Assembly: GCA_963724385.1 (NCBI GenBank)
Contig: CAVRUJ010000001.1
Coordinates: 2,790,001 to 2,854,000 of the forward strand
Source of the DNA: DASXQK01 sp963724385
GTDB taxonomy: Bacteria; Pseudomonadota; Alphaproteobacteria; Dongiales; Dongiaceae
Direction: 5' to 3'
Length of the DNA: 64,000 nucleotides
The notes beneath the pieces are model-generated. The model had not been told where the DNA came from. It worked only from the letters and a program-made list of their open reading frames with translations, and did no database searches. This document shows positions 17,124-26,286 of the stretch, piece by piece (the first letter of the stretch is position 1; every line of letters begins with the position of its first letter). The position numbers and the translations under genes are program-made.

Positions 17124-18347
17124 TCACGAAATTGGCCCAACTGCCTCGCGTTTGTCCCTGTCCCTCGGGTCCGAGGCCGGGTGACCGCATTCGACTGACG
17201 CCCGGAGCGAGCGGTTCGCGCAAAAAAGCAAGGCCGCCAGAAGCTCGAGAAAGCCTGCCTGCACATGGGTGAGCTTGGCGAAGCCCGTCGTCAGAATGGG
17301 TGCGAAATAGAGGATGAGAAGCACTGGCGGTTCCCAGCGCGCGGCACCGCGCCGGGCCATATCCGCGGCAATGATGGCCAAGGGCACGGCGAGGATCGCC
17401 AGCTCGTAGTCGAAAACATAAGGCCAAACGAGGAGCGATGCGCAAACAAGGACGGCGCCCGCGAGCAGGCTGGGGCCCTGTCGGCGCCAGACCACGAAGA
17501 CAATTCCAGCGGCCGCCACGGCGACTGCGATCTGCCCGGCATAGGCGAGTTCCTGGGGAATGCCCAGCCATCTGAGAAATACGAAGGCCGTGGGCATTTT
17601 CTCCCAGGGCACCAGAGCCCTTTCCATGATCGAGCGCACCATCGTCGTATGCTGGAAGAAGGCGCGCCACAGAGGGAAGCCAAAGACGGCCGTGGCGATG
17701 CCTGCGAAACCCAGGACCGTGACAGCGGCGCCGGCGAATGCCGACCACTGGCCGGCGGCCAGCAAGGCTACCGGGACCAAGAGCCCGAGCTGCGGCTTAT
17801 AGGCGAGCAAACCGAAGCAGAGGCCTGCGATCAGGGGTTTCTTGGGTCCTGCCGAAACCGCTAGCGCGAACAGAGCCGCAGTGAACAGGGAATTCTGACC
17901 GTGCAGGAAGCAAACGAAGGCGCCGGGAAAGGCAAGGAGCAGAAAGGTGGCGTCGGGCCAGTCGAGCAACCGCCGTAAGGCAGCCACATAGGCGAGGACG
18001 GAGAGTGCGATGAAGCTGAGATACGCCGGCAGATACGGCAACAGGGCTAACGGCAGAATGAGCAGCTGATAGGTGGGCGGATAGTGCCAGGGATAAATCT
18101 TGCTGCTGACGGGAACCGCGAGGCGCTGCACGGCATCGTTCTGCGCCACGTCGAAGGCTGCCGTGGGATGGCCTTCAAGCGAAAGGTAAGAGGCACTCCA
18201 ATAGGTGATGAAATCATTGTCCAGGCGCTTACCGAAAGCGCCGGTGAAGAGACCGAAGGCAAACAAGACATAGACCGCAACGATGACGCGACTATAGCCT
18301 CGCAGGCGCTCCGGATCGAATACTGGCGAGGCGATTCGACCTGCCAT
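17124..18347 (-). CDS. GT87-family (DUF2029) membrane glycosyltransferase
   Basis: 407-residue integral membrane protein with about ten hydrophobic helices. Features match glycosyltransferase family 87 (alpha-mannosyltransferase-like, polyprenyl-phosphate-sugar dependent): DNDFITYWSASYL in the first loop with its acidic pair, YPWHYPPTYQLL, and GLCFGLLAYKPQLGLL. ATG 18347 was chosen because the hydrophobic start and conserved Arg-Val segment follow soon after; 35 residues of upstream open frame are unconserved. It is divergent from the flp pilin gene. It may glycosylate a surface polymer or the pilus; that is inference. Confidence 0.78.
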   Translation of the reverse strand: MAGRIASPVFDPERLRGYSRVIVAVYVLFAFGLFTGAFGKRLDNDFITYWSASYLSLEGHPTAAFDVAQNDAVQRLAVPVSSKIYPWHYPPTYQLLILPLALLPYLPAYLSFIALSVLAYVAALRRLLDWPDATFLLLAFPGAFVCFLHGQNSLFTAALFALAVSAGPKKPLIAGLCFGLLAYKPQLGLLVPVALLAAGQWSAFAGAAVTVLGFAGIATAVFGFPLWRAFFQHTTMVRSIMERALVPWEKMPTAFVFLRWLGIPQELAYAGQIAVAVAAAGIVFVVWRRQGPSLLAGAVLVCASLLVWPYVFDYELAILAVPLAIIAADMARRGAARWEPPVLLILYFAPILTTGFAKLTHVQAGFLELLAALLFCANRSLRASVECGHPASDPRDRDKREAVGPIS

Positions 18348-18470
18348 GTCAGGTGACCGATTGATGTACGAGGCGGGACGTTCTCCGCCCGCCCAGCTTG
18401 ACAATAGCCGTCGGAGTCGCCGAAAAGCCGGGGAGTTGACTGGCCATATCAATATCTTAGAAAAAACAAC

Positions 18471-18500
18471 TTGCTTTTGGCGTAAGCTGTGACATTTTAT
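18471..18500 (+). promoter_or_regulatory. Candidate promoter of the Tad pilus locus
   Basis: TTGCTT (18471-18476) and TTTTAT (18495-18500) are 18 bp apart, in a locally AT-richer stretch 34 bases before the flp start. No CtrA (TTAA-N7-TTAA) or sigma-54 (GG-N10-GC) site was found in the same space. Confidence 0.35.
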
Positions 18501-18533
18501 AGCCCTCCCTAACTCGCTCTATGGAGAACGACT

Positions 18534-18752
18534 ATGCTTCGTCTCGTAAGAAAGCTCCAGGTGGCGGCAGTGAATCTCAGCACGCTGGGCACGTCGCTCC
18601 CGAAGGCGTTCGGCAAGGATAAGAAGGGCGTCACGATGCTTGAGTATGCGCTGATCGCGGCTCTGGTTGCGATCGCCGCAGTGACGATCCTGAGCACCCT
18701 CGGCACCACGGTTTCGAGCGTATTCAGCAAGGTCAATGCGAATATGTCGTAA
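18534..18752 (+). CDS. flp: Flp-type (type IVb) pilin
   Basis: 72-residue major pilin of the Tad pilus. The prepilin site is KKG|VTMLEYALIAALVAI: cleavage after Gly 32, then Glu at +5 and Tyr at +6, the Flp signature, within one hydrophobic helix. The leader of 32 residues is long for this class (often 10-26). The ATG at 18534 is backed by GGAG at 18523-18526. The following gene encodes the processing peptidase. Confidence 0.93.
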   Translation: MLRLVRKLQVAAVNLSTLGTSLPKAFGKDKKGVTMLEYALIAALVAIAAVTILSTLGTTVSSVFSKVNANMS

Positions 18753-18779
18753 GGTTGGCCTTGAGAAAGTTGGAGATAC

Positions 18780-19268
18780 TTGGCCGTACTGCATATCCCC
18801 GACTTGCTGGCCTTTGCCGCGATTTTGGTATGGGCAGCGATCGGGGATATGCGTCGGCTGATCATCCCCAACTGGATTAGCCTGGCGATCGCGGGACTCT
18901 ACGTCCTGCATGTTGCGACCAGTCCAACACCAGTAAGCGCGCTGGGGGGAGTGGCAGTAGGGGCAGCGACCTTGGTAGCGGGGTTCGGTCTGTTTGCGTG
19001 CAACCTGATCGGCGGCGGCGACGTCAAGTTGATGTCGGCCATCGCCCTTTGGGCCGGACCGATGCGAATCTTCGACTTTCTGTTCGTGATGGCGATCATG
19101 GGCGGCCTCGTGGCCGCGGGTGTGCTCGCGAGTTTGCATCTGCGCCGTAGGCATCTGGCGCCCGTAGGAGGCGCCTCTGGCGGCGCTGCTTCGACGGAGA
19201 TTCCATACGGTGTGGCAATCTCCATCGGAGGGATGTTTGTCGCCTATGCGATTTATTGCGGGAAGTGA
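18780..19268 (+). CDS. cpaA: Prepilin peptidase CpaA/TadV
   Basis: 162-residue inner-membrane aspartic protease that removes the Flp leader. The two catalytic aspartates are in IGDMRRLIIPN (Asp 23) and GGGDVKLM (Asp 81, the GxGD motif). About four to five hydrophobic segments are present, the short Tad form without the methylase domain of PilD. The start is a TTG at 18780 with GGAG just before it. It lies 27 bases after flp and just before cpaB. Confidence 0.92.
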   Translation: MAVLHIPDLLAFAAILVWAAIGDMRRLIIPNWISLAIAGLYVLHVATSPTPVSALGGVAVGAATLVAGFGLFACNLIGGGDVKLMSAIALWAGPMRIFDFLFVMAIMGGLVAAGVLASLHLRRRHLAPVGGASGGAASTEIPYGVAISIGGMFVAYAIYCGK

Positions 19269-19274
19269 CTCGAC

Positions 19275-20315
19275 ATGAGCATGCGTGGTTTACTCCTGGT
19301 CCTCGCTCTGCTGCTGCTCGTCGGCAGCGCCGTTCTATTGGTGAGGGCCTACGTGCTCTCCCAAGTGCAACCGGCGGCGGCGCCCCAAGCAGCGGCACCA
19401 CCCCCTCCCCCGCCGGCGAACATGGTTCTGGTCGCCGCGGCCCCCATTCCGACCGGCACCTTCCTCAGAGACGAGCTGCTGCGCTGGCAGGCTTGGCCCA
19501 GCCAGACCTTGGATCCGAACTACATGCTCCAAGGGAAGGTGGACATAAAGTCCTTGGATACCGCGGTTGCCTTGCACGATCTAGCGGCGGGCGAACCGCT
19601 CGTCGAGGGTAAGATCGCCCGTCCCGGCGATCGAGGGTTCCTCGCCGCCGTACTGAAGCCCGGCATGCGGGCCATGGCGATCGGCGTTACCGATATCACC
19701 GGCGTGGCCGGGCTGATCTACCCTGGCGATCGGGTCGACATCTTGCTGACCCACGATGTTCCGACGACCTCCGGCAAGATCGTCACCAATGCGAAGGCCG
19801 CAGCGGCCGCGGGCGCTGCTACGACGGCTGAGGCCCCGCCGGCTAAGCCAGCCGCCGGGACGTCAGCAAACACGACACCGGACGCAAAGGCGGGAGTGGT
19901 CTATGATCCCCGCCAAGCGCATCGCGTGACGGAGACGCTGCTGATGAACGTCCGCATCCTGGCTATCGACCAGATTCTGACCCATCCGGGTCAGCCCCAG
20001 GGCACCCGGACGACCACCATTGAGGTCACGCCCAAGGAGTCAGAGCTTCTGACCGTCGCCCAGGATCTGGGCAAGCTCTCTCTTACGCTGCGCGGTCTCG
20101 CCAAAGGCCCCGGCGAATCGAACATCGTTGCCGATATTCGCGACGTCCCGGAGCCTGATCCGGGCACGACCTATACCTTCGACACTGAGGTCAGCCACGT
20201 GCCTTTGCCGGCGGCCACGGTCGCCCGGCCGGTGGCGCGGGTGGGGGGTTACGTGCCTCAGAACAGAATCGAGGTCAACCGTGGGGGAAAGGTTGAGCAA
20301 CTCCTTGTCAACTAG
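19275..20315 (+). CDS. cpaB: Flp pilus assembly protein CpaB/RcpC
   Basis: 346-residue periplasmic protein with one N-terminal membrane helix (residues about 5-28), a proline/alanine linker and a SAF domain beginning near ANMVLVAAAPIPTGTFL, followed by the CpaB-specific part with GLIYPGDRVDILLT. It is thought to work with the CpaC secretin. Residues about 175-210 are a long Ala/Pro/Thr-rich insert that is probably disordered. It overlaps the next gene. Confidence 0.9.
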   Translation: MSMRGLLLVLALLLLVGSAVLLVRAYVLSQVQPAAAPQAAAPPPPPPANMVLVAAAPIPTGTFLRDELLRWQAWPSQTLDPNYMLQGKVDIKSLDTAVALHDLAAGEPLVEGKIARPGDRGFLAAVLKPGMRAMAIGVTDITGVAGLIYPGDRVDILLTHDVPTTSGKIVTNAKAAAAAGAATTAEAPPAKPAAGTSANTTPDAKAGVVYDPRQAHRVTETLLMNVRILAIDQILTHPGQPQGTRTTTIEVTPKESELLTVAQDLGKLSLTLRGLAKGPGESNIVADIRDVPEPDPGTTYTFDTEVSHVPLPAATVARPVARVGGYVPQNRIEVNRGGKVEQLLVN

Positions 20316-21690
20316 CAGGCGCCTCATCGCGGTAGCGATCGCGTTTGCGACACTTTTGCTGGCCAACGCCGCCTCGGCGTTTCAGGTCATCCCGACCAGC
20401 GGAGAACCGCTCATCATCCAGCTCGACCAGGGAACTCTGGTGCGTCTCGACCAGACTCCCAAGGCGGTGGTCATCGCCAACCCGGCGATCGCGGATATTT
20501 CGATTCGCTCGGCGAAGCTGATGTACGTCTTCGGGCTGAAAGTCGGCGACACCACGATGTATGCCGTGGACGGCCATGAGAACGTCCTGTTCAACATCAC
20601 CCTGCGCGTCGTCCAGAATCTTTCCCGGGTGCGGGAAACCCTGGCGGAAGTGGTTCCCGGCGGCCAGATCGAGGTTGAGTCCCTGGACAACGGAATCCTG
20701 CTCACGGGCGCCGTCGCCACGCCGGCCGAAGCGGAAGATGCCCGGCGCGTGGTGAGCGAGTTCTCCGGCAAGGGCGTCGACATCATCAACCATCTGCAGA
20801 TCACGGCGCCCGACCAGGTGAATCTGCGGGTGAAGGTGGCGGAAGTCTCGCGCACGGTGGTTCGGAACCTCGGTATCGACTGGAACTCGGCATTCAATAT
20901 CGGCGGCTTCACATTCGCCGCCGTCACTTCAGGGGCAGCGACAATTCCCCTCGCCCTTTCCACCACAAGCGCTACAAATCAGTTGAAAATCGGCAACGGC
21001 AACACCAATGCGCTCATCAACGCTCTGGCGACCGAGGGCTTGGTGACATTGCTCGCCGAACCCAATCTGACCGCGGTCTCCGGAGAAACGGCAACATTCC
21101 TGGCCGGGGGTCAGTTCCCCATCCCCGTGCCGCAATCGTCCGGGGCCAATTCGACTGTCACCGTCGAGTTCAAGAATTTTGGCGTCAGCCTCGGCTTCAC
21201 CCCCACGATCATCGGCGGCGGCAGGATCAGCCTCAAGGTCGCGCCCGACGTAACCCAGTTGGACTTCACCCACACGGTTACGATTGCGGGCAGCATCATC
21301 CCCTCCTTCATCGAGCGCAACGCCAACACGACGGTCGAACTCGCCAGCGGGCAGAGCTTCGCCATCGGGGGTTTGATCCAGAATACCGGGAATATCTCGA
21401 ACCAGTCGGTACCCGGACTTGGCGACATCCCGGTCTTAGGCGAGTTGTTCAAGTCCGATCAGTTCACCCATGACGAGTCCGAACTGGTCATCATCGTCAC
21501 GCCTTATATCGTGACGCCTGTTTCCGGAAAGCTTGCGGCGCCTACGGACGCCCTCATAGGTCCTTCCGGCGGCGGGTTCGTCGACGCTCCCCAACCAATG
21601 AGCTCACCGGTTGGCAGCGGGACAGGCTCATTGGTGCCACAAGGTCAGATGGGCGGTCTTGCCGGTCCCGCCGGCTTCGGAGTGGAGTGA
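20281..21690 (+). CDS. cpaC: Tad secretin CpaC/RcpA
   Basis: 469-residue outer-membrane secretin through which the Flp pilus leaves the cell. A signal peptide ends at ANAASA. It is followed by the pilus N-domain (VIANPAIADISIRS), a BON-like repeat (LDNGILLTGAVATPAEAEDARRV) and the secretin C-domain with VTLLAEPNLTAVSGETATFLAGG and VPGLGDIPVLGELF. GTG 20281 overlaps the end of cpaB by 35 bases, has GAGG upstream and leads straight into the signal peptide; the frame is open further upstream only as a shadow of cpaB. Confidence 0.92.
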   Translation: MGERLSNSLSTSRRLIAVAIAFATLLLANAASAFQVIPTSGEPLIIQLDQGTLVRLDQTPKAVVIANPAIADISIRSAKLMYVFGLKVGDTTMYAVDGHENVLFNITLRVVQNLSRVRETLAEVVPGGQIEVESLDNGILLTGAVATPAEAEDARRVVSEFSGKGVDIINHLQITAPDQVNLRVKVAEVSRTVVRNLGIDWNSAFNIGGFTFAAVTSGAATIPLALSTTSATNQLKIGNGNTNALINALATEGLVTLLAEPNLTAVSGETATFLAGGQFPIPVPQSSGANSTVTVEFKNFGVSLGFTPTIIGGGRISLKVAPDVTQLDFTHTVTIAGSIIPSFIERNANTTVELASGQSFAIGGLIQNTGNISNQSVPGLGDIPVLGELFKSDQFTHDESELVIIVTPYIVTPVSGKLAAPTDALIGPSGGGFVDAPQPMSSPVGSGTGSLVPQGQMGGLAGPAGFGVE

Positions 21691-22379
21691 TGGCCATGCA
21701 GAACACCCGTTTCCTCGCGACTGCGGCCGTCCTGCTTGTCTTTGGGCTCGCCGGTTGCGACACGGTGCCCCGCCAAGTCAGCTACGCGACCTGGAAGCAG
21801 GTGGAGCCGCGAGTGCAGCCGCAGGCGACCGTGGCTCCGGTGCGTTTGGATGTTCACTTCGCCCCCGATGAGGGTGCGCTCAACCCCGACGACCAGTCCG
21901 CCATAGACGGATTCCTGGCGCACAACCAGATCACCACCGGCAACTCGGTCGCCCTCGTGGTGGCTGCCCCCGGCCCTGGCGAAGGCAAGCTCACGGCCAG
22001 CCGGGTGAGCGCGGTGCAGAAGAACCTGGAGAGCCGGGGTATCATGGTCGAATCAGTGCTGGCCGTGCAGAGCGCCGAGCCTGGTACGGTCAGCGTGCTC
22101 GGCAAGGCGACAAAGGTTCAGCTGCCCGCCTGCGCCGGCTACAACGCCCCCATCACACTCGACAATGAGTATCGCCCGGTCATGCAACCAGGTTGCTACA
22201 ACACCATGGATCTGGATCTGATGGTCGCCAACCCGGCCGACTTGGTCCAGGGTCGCCAGCTGCCCCCTGCGGACGCGGAGTATTCAGCGCAATTCGTGGC
22301 CAAGTATCGTGCAGGAGCCGCGACAGCCGCTAGCGCTCCATCGACGACCTCGGCCACCAGTTCGGGGGGCGGTCAGTGA
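21690..22379 (+). CDS. cpaD: Tad pilus lipoprotein CpaD
   Basis: 229-residue outer-membrane lipoprotein of the CpaD family, thought to assist the CpaC secretin. A signal peptide with lipobox LAGC is seen in the first 25 residues. The central part has the family's FAPDEGALNPDD and a CAGYNAPITLDNEYRPVMQPGC segment with two cysteines that may form a disulfide. The ATG at 21690 overlaps the cpaC stop; ATG 21696 and GTG 21687 are near alternatives. The C-terminal 25 residues are low-complexity Ala/Ser/Thr/Gly. Confidence 0.85.
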   Translation: MAMQNTRFLATAAVLLVFGLAGCDTVPRQVSYATWKQVEPRVQPQATVAPVRLDVHFAPDEGALNPDDQSAIDGFLAHNQITTGNSVALVVAAPGPGEGKLTASRVSAVQKNLESRGIMVESVLAVQSAEPGTVSVLGKATKVQLPACAGYNAPITLDNEYRPVMQPGCYNTMDLDLMVANPADLVQGRQLPPADAEYSAQFVAKYRAGAATAASAPSTTSATSSGGGQ

Positions 22380-23635
22380 ACGAACTGGCCAAGCAGGTTC
22401 AGCCAGCGAGTGCCGCGGCACCGAAGGATGCCGCAGGTGCCACGGGCGGCGCTACGACCGGCTGCGTGGCCTTCATCGTGGACGATGAGACGAGGAAGAC
22501 TGTCCAGGCCGTCTGCCAGTCGCGCCAAAGCCGGCTGGTAGTCCGGGAAGGCGGCAGCCGGGACGCCCTGGAGTACGCGACCAAATATACACTGCCCGGC
22601 CTATTGATCGTGGACGTGTCCGACGGGGAGCGGCCGCTCGACGCTCTGCTCCCCCTGCTCGCGGCCGGCAGCGAAAGCACGCGGATCATCGCCGTCGGAA
22701 CGACGAACGACGTCGCGCTCTATCGCGAGATGACCGAAGCGGGCGTCGTCGACTATCTTGTGAAACCGGTGACCGACCGCGCCCTGCTTGCAGCCGTTCA
22801 ACAGGCGGAATTGGGGCCCACCACCAAGGGCTCGGCTGCTGCCGCGATCGAACGCAGCCGGCTCGTCGCCGTGGTCGGGACCCGCGGAGGGGCGGGCGCC
22901 AGCACGGTGGCGACGAACCTCGCTTGGCTGCTGGCGGAGCAGTTCAAGCGGAAGACGACGCTGGTCGATCTGGACCTGCAGTTCGGCACGGCGTCACTCG
23001 CCTTCGATGTCGAGCCCTCGCGGGGCCTGCGCGAGGCCCTCGAACAGCCGAACCGGATCGACAGCTTGCTGGTCAGCAGCGCGGGAACGAAGGTCACGGA
23101 TCGCTTGAGCATCCTGGCGGCGGAGGAGTCCCACGAGGAGGACGTGCGCGCGGACCCGACGGCGATCACCCTCCTCCTCGACGAGCTGGGGCGGCAAGGC
23201 GATTTCACCATCGTCGACGTCCCGTTGCATCCGGCCACCTATCGCACGAAGGTCCTGCCGGCGGCGCGCGACATCATCATCGTTACCGATCTCTCGCTGG
23301 CGGGCCTGCGCGACTGCATCCGGCTCTGCTCCCAGGCGCAGCAACTCTCGCCCAGCGCGCGCCTGATCGTGGTGGCGAGCCGCGTCGGATCCAGGGCCAC
23401 CGGGGTTTCCCAGCGGGAATTCGAGAAGGCGCTCGGCCACAAGATAGCGCACCAGCTTCCCGAGGACGCCAAGGCCTCGTCTTCCTCGGCGGTCAGCGGA
23501 AAGCCGCTGGCGGTCGCGGCAAAATCAAGCAAGCTCACAGCAGGCCTGCGCCATCTGGCAGAGCAGATCAATTCAACCAAGCCCAAGGGCAAAGAGCCAA
23601 CCCGTTCCCGGTTCTCCTGGTTCAGCAAGGAATAG
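22376..23635 (+). CDS. cpaE: Tad pilus localisation ATPase CpaE/TadZ
   Basis: 419-residue MinD/ParA-like protein that positions the pilus machine. Residues about 30-145 form a receiver-like domain (FIVDDETRK, GLLIVDVSDGE, VDYLVKPVTD). Residues about 165-400 are a ParA-type ATPase with the deviant Walker A TRGGAGAST and the DLDLQFG switch region. The GTG at 22376 overlaps the cpaD stop (GTGA). Confidence 0.9.
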   Translation: MNELAKQVQPASAAAPKDAAGATGGATTGCVAFIVDDETRKTVQAVCQSRQSRLVVREGGSRDALEYATKYTLPGLLIVDVSDGERPLDALLPLLAAGSESTRIIAVGTTNDVALYREMTEAGVVDYLVKPVTDRALLAAVQQAELGPTTKGSAAAAIERSRLVAVVGTRGGAGASTVATNLAWLLAEQFKRKTTLVDLDLQFGTASLAFDVEPSRGLREALEQPNRIDSLLVSSAGTKVTDRLSILAAEESHEEDVRADPTAITLLLDELGRQGDFTIVDVPLHPATYRTKVLPAARDIIIVTDLSLAGLRDCIRLCSQAQQLSPSARLIVVASRVGSRATGVSQREFEKALGHKIAHQLPEDAKASSSSAVSGKPLAVAAKSSKLTAGLRHLAEQINSTKPKGKEPTRSRFSWFSKE

Positions 23636-23641
23636 TCGGCG

Positions 23642-25270
23642 ATGAGCGTCCTGGATCCGACCCCCGGTATTGTGGCGCCTGCGAATGCGCAAGGCACGGA
23701 CAAGGAGGTCGGCCAGATTGCGGATCGTCTCTGGCCGACGGTGTCGCGGGCCTTCGCCGGACAGCGCCTCGACTTCCTCTCGAAATCCGCCATCGCCGCC
23801 CGCATCGGCATGATTGTCGCCGATCTTCCCGACGGCTCCGGTCAGCCGCTCGGGATGCAGAGCCGCCGCAAGGTCATCGACGTGCTGGTGTCGCGGCTGG
23901 AAACGAGCGACCCGGGTGCGGTCGCTGCCGCGCCGGCCGATTCCCCGAACGGCGCGCTCCTCATGTTCAATCAGGTCGCCGCGCGCCGCCCGGAGCAGGT
24001 GAGCGCGGCACGCCGGCGCATCGAGGAAGCGCTCCTCACGGTCCAACCCATCATCGTCCAGCGGATCGACGTCACCGCAGCCGCGCGGCTGGCGCGCGAG
24101 GAGTTGGGCCGCCAGCTCACCGGCCTGGTGGCGGAGGTGCTGGCCGAGCGCAAGCTGCGCCTGAACGCTGTGGAGCAGGAGGAGCTGGTTCGCCTCCTGC
24201 TCGACGACATGCTGGGGCTGGGACCGCTGGAGCCCCTCCTGGCCGATGATACGATCAACGACATCATGGTGAACGGCCCGCGCCGGGTGTTCATCGAGCG
24301 CCGGGGCAAGATCGAACCGACGTCGGTCACCTTCCGCGACAACCAACATGTGATGAACATCGCCACCCGAATCGTCAGCCAGGTTGGACGCCGGATCGAC
24401 GAATCGACGCCCCTTTGCGACGCCCGCCTGGCCGATGGCAGCCGCGTCAACATCATCGTTCCGCCGCTCGCTCTCGACGGGCCGACCATCTCCATCCGCA
24501 AATTCTCGAAGAAGAAGATCACCCTCGACAGCATGTCGGGTCTGAACAGCCTTTCCCCGGCGCTGGCCCAGGTCATCAAGATCTCCGCCCGCTGTCGTCT
24601 CAACGTGCTCATTTCGGGCGGCACCGGCTCCGGCAAGACGACCCTGCTCAATGCCATGTCGCAGCTCATCGACCCCGGCGAGCGCATCGTCACCATCGAG
24701 GACGCCGCCGAGCTGCAACTGCAGCAGCCCCATGTCGTGCGGCTCGAGAGCCGGCCGCCCAACCTCGAGGGCGGCGGCGAGGTGACAATTCGCGACCTTC
24801 TGCGCAATGCGCTTCGCATGCGCCCCGATCGCATCATCATCGGCGAGGTGCGCGGGCACGAGGCCATCGACATGCTGCAGGCCATGAACACGGGCCACGA
24901 CGGGTCATTGGGCACCATCCACGCCAACACGCCGCGAGACGCCATGATGCGCGTGGAGAACATGGTCGGCCTCGCCGGCATCAACCTCTCGCCGCGCGCG
25001 GTCCGCAATCAGATCGCCTCGGCCCTCGACGTCATCATCCAGATCAGCCGCATGCGCGACGGCGTGCGCCGCGTCACCAGCGTCACGGAGGTGGTCGGCA
25101 TGGAGGGCGACGTGGTGACCCTCCAGGATCTCTTCACCTACGAGTTCGAAGGCGAGGATCCCCAGGGCCGTCTCATCGGGCGCTTCAAGTCGACGGGCTT
25201 CCGCCCACATTTCCTGGCCAAAGCGGCTTATTTCGGAGTGGATAGGCTGCTTCTCGAAGCGATGGCATGA
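23642..25270 (+). CDS. cpaF: Tad secretion ATPase CpaF/TadA
   Basis: 542-residue hexameric ATPase that powers Flp pilus assembly at the inner membrane. The C-terminal two-thirds show NDIMVNGPRRVFIERRGKIE, Walker A GGTGSGKTT at about 326-334, the Asp box TIEDAAELQL, Walker B RMRPDRIIIGEVRG and the His box GHDGSLGTIHAN. It is slightly longer than typical (about 450-500) because of an N-terminal extension of about 100 residues. It overlaps tadB by four bases. Confidence 0.94.
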   Translation: MSVLDPTPGIVAPANAQGTDKEVGQIADRLWPTVSRAFAGQRLDFLSKSAIAARIGMIVADLPDGSGQPLGMQSRRKVIDVLVSRLETSDPGAVAAAPADSPNGALLMFNQVAARRPEQVSAARRRIEEALLTVQPIIVQRIDVTAAARLAREELGRQLTGLVAEVLAERKLRLNAVEQEELVRLLLDDMLGLGPLEPLLADDTINDIMVNGPRRVFIERRGKIEPTSVTFRDNQHVMNIATRIVSQVGRRIDESTPLCDARLADGSRVNIIVPPLALDGPTISIRKFSKKKITLDSMSGLNSLSPALAQVIKISARCRLNVLISGGTGSGKTTLLNAMSQLIDPGERIVTIEDAAELQLQQPHVVRLESRPPNLEGGGEVTIRDLLRNALRMRPDRIIIGEVRGHEAIDMLQAMNTGHDGSLGTIHANTPRDAMMRVENMVGLAGINLSPRAVRNQIASALDVIIQISRMRDGVRRVTSVTEVVGMEGDVVTLQDLFTYEFEGEDPQGRLIGRFKSTGFRPHFLAKAAYFGVDRLLLEAMA

Positions 25271-26286
25271 ACGCGGTCGACAGCCTGCTGCATTTCAGCG
25301 GCGCCAGCCCCTGGATGCTGGGGATGGTGGTGTTCGCGCTCGGCGGCCTCCTGCTCAGTGGCCTGTTCCTGCAAGAGTCCGAGCGCTCCCGGCGCCACGA
25401 GCTGCGCCTCGACCGGGTCAAGCAGCCTGCCGCCCAGTCGTTCCGCCGCAGGGCGGCCGAGGCGCGGATCCTTCGTCGGGACACGACCCAAAGCTCGATC
25501 AGTGCGGTAAACGCGCTATCCAAGCGCCTGCTGCCGGACATGAATAAATTCCGGCTGCGCCTCTATCAGACGGGGCACAACATCACGATCGACCGCTATC
25601 TGATCGCATCCTTGGCCGTGGCCGTGCTCAGCGGCGGCTTGTTGTGGTGGTTCTTGCGCTGGCCTTTCTACGTCGAGCTCCTGATTGGATTGATCCTCGG
25701 CCTCCTGCTGCCATACGCGACGGTCGCCTATTTGGCCAAGCGCCGTCTGGGGCGCTTCACTGCCAGTTTCCCCGACTCCATCGACCTGATCGTGCGCGCC
25801 GTGCGCTCCGGCCAGCCGATTTCCGAGGCGATCAAGGTGGTCGCCGAGCAGGCGCCGCAGCCCGTCAAGGGCGAGTTCCAGCAGATTCGCGACGCGGTCC
25901 AAGTCGGCGTCACGTTGAGAGACGCCATCGACCATGCGGCCGAGCGCATCACCCTGCCGGAATTCCGCTTCTTCAACATCGCCCTCAGCATTCAGCAGGA
26001 GACCGGCGGCAACCTGTCGGAAACCCTGGAAAATCTCAGCAAGATGCTGCGCCGGCGCAGGCAGATTAAGCTCAAGATCAGGGCCGTCTCGGCGGAGGCG
26101 CGCGCCAGCGCCTGGATCGTCGGCGCCTTGCCTTTCGTCATGTTCTTCATCCTGCTCGTCCTCAACCGGGGATACGGCGGCACCCTAATCTCCGACGCGC
26201 GGGGCATCATGATGCTGGTCATCGGCTTTCTCCTGACCTGCACCGGTATCGCCATCATGGTCAAGATGTCGAACTTCGACTTCTGA
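25267..26286 (+). CDS. tadB: Tad inner-membrane platform protein TadB
   Basis: 339-residue inner-membrane protein with a T2SF (GspF-like) domain at residues about 165-290 (SFPDSIDLIVRAVRSGQPISEAI, TGGNLSETLENLSKMLRRRRQI). Helices flank it: one at the N-terminus, a pair near 110-150 and two at the C-terminus. It forms the platform with TadC for the CpaF ATPase. Overlaps with cpaF (ATGA) and tadC (one base) indicate translational coupling. Confidence 0.92.
   Translation: MNAVDSLLHFSGASPWMLGMVVFALGGLLLSGLFLQESERSRRHELRLDRVKQPAAQSFRRRAAEARILRRDTTQSSISAVNALSKRLLPDMNKFRLRLYQTGHNITIDRYLIASLAVAVLSGGLLWWFLRWPFYVELLIGLILGLLLPYATVAYLAKRRLGRFTASFPDSIDLIVRAVRSGQPISEAIKVVAEQAPQPVKGEFQQIRDAVQVGVTLRDAIDHAAERITLPEFRFFNIALSIQQETGGNLSETLENLSKMLRRRRQIKLKIRAVSAEARASAWIVGALPFVMFFILLVLNRGYGGTLISDARGIMMLVIGFLLTCTGIAIMVKMSNFDF

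Noticed and set aside
18471..18500. Sigma-54 promoter for flp
   Set aside because: The GG and GC elements are not at the required 10-bp spacing.
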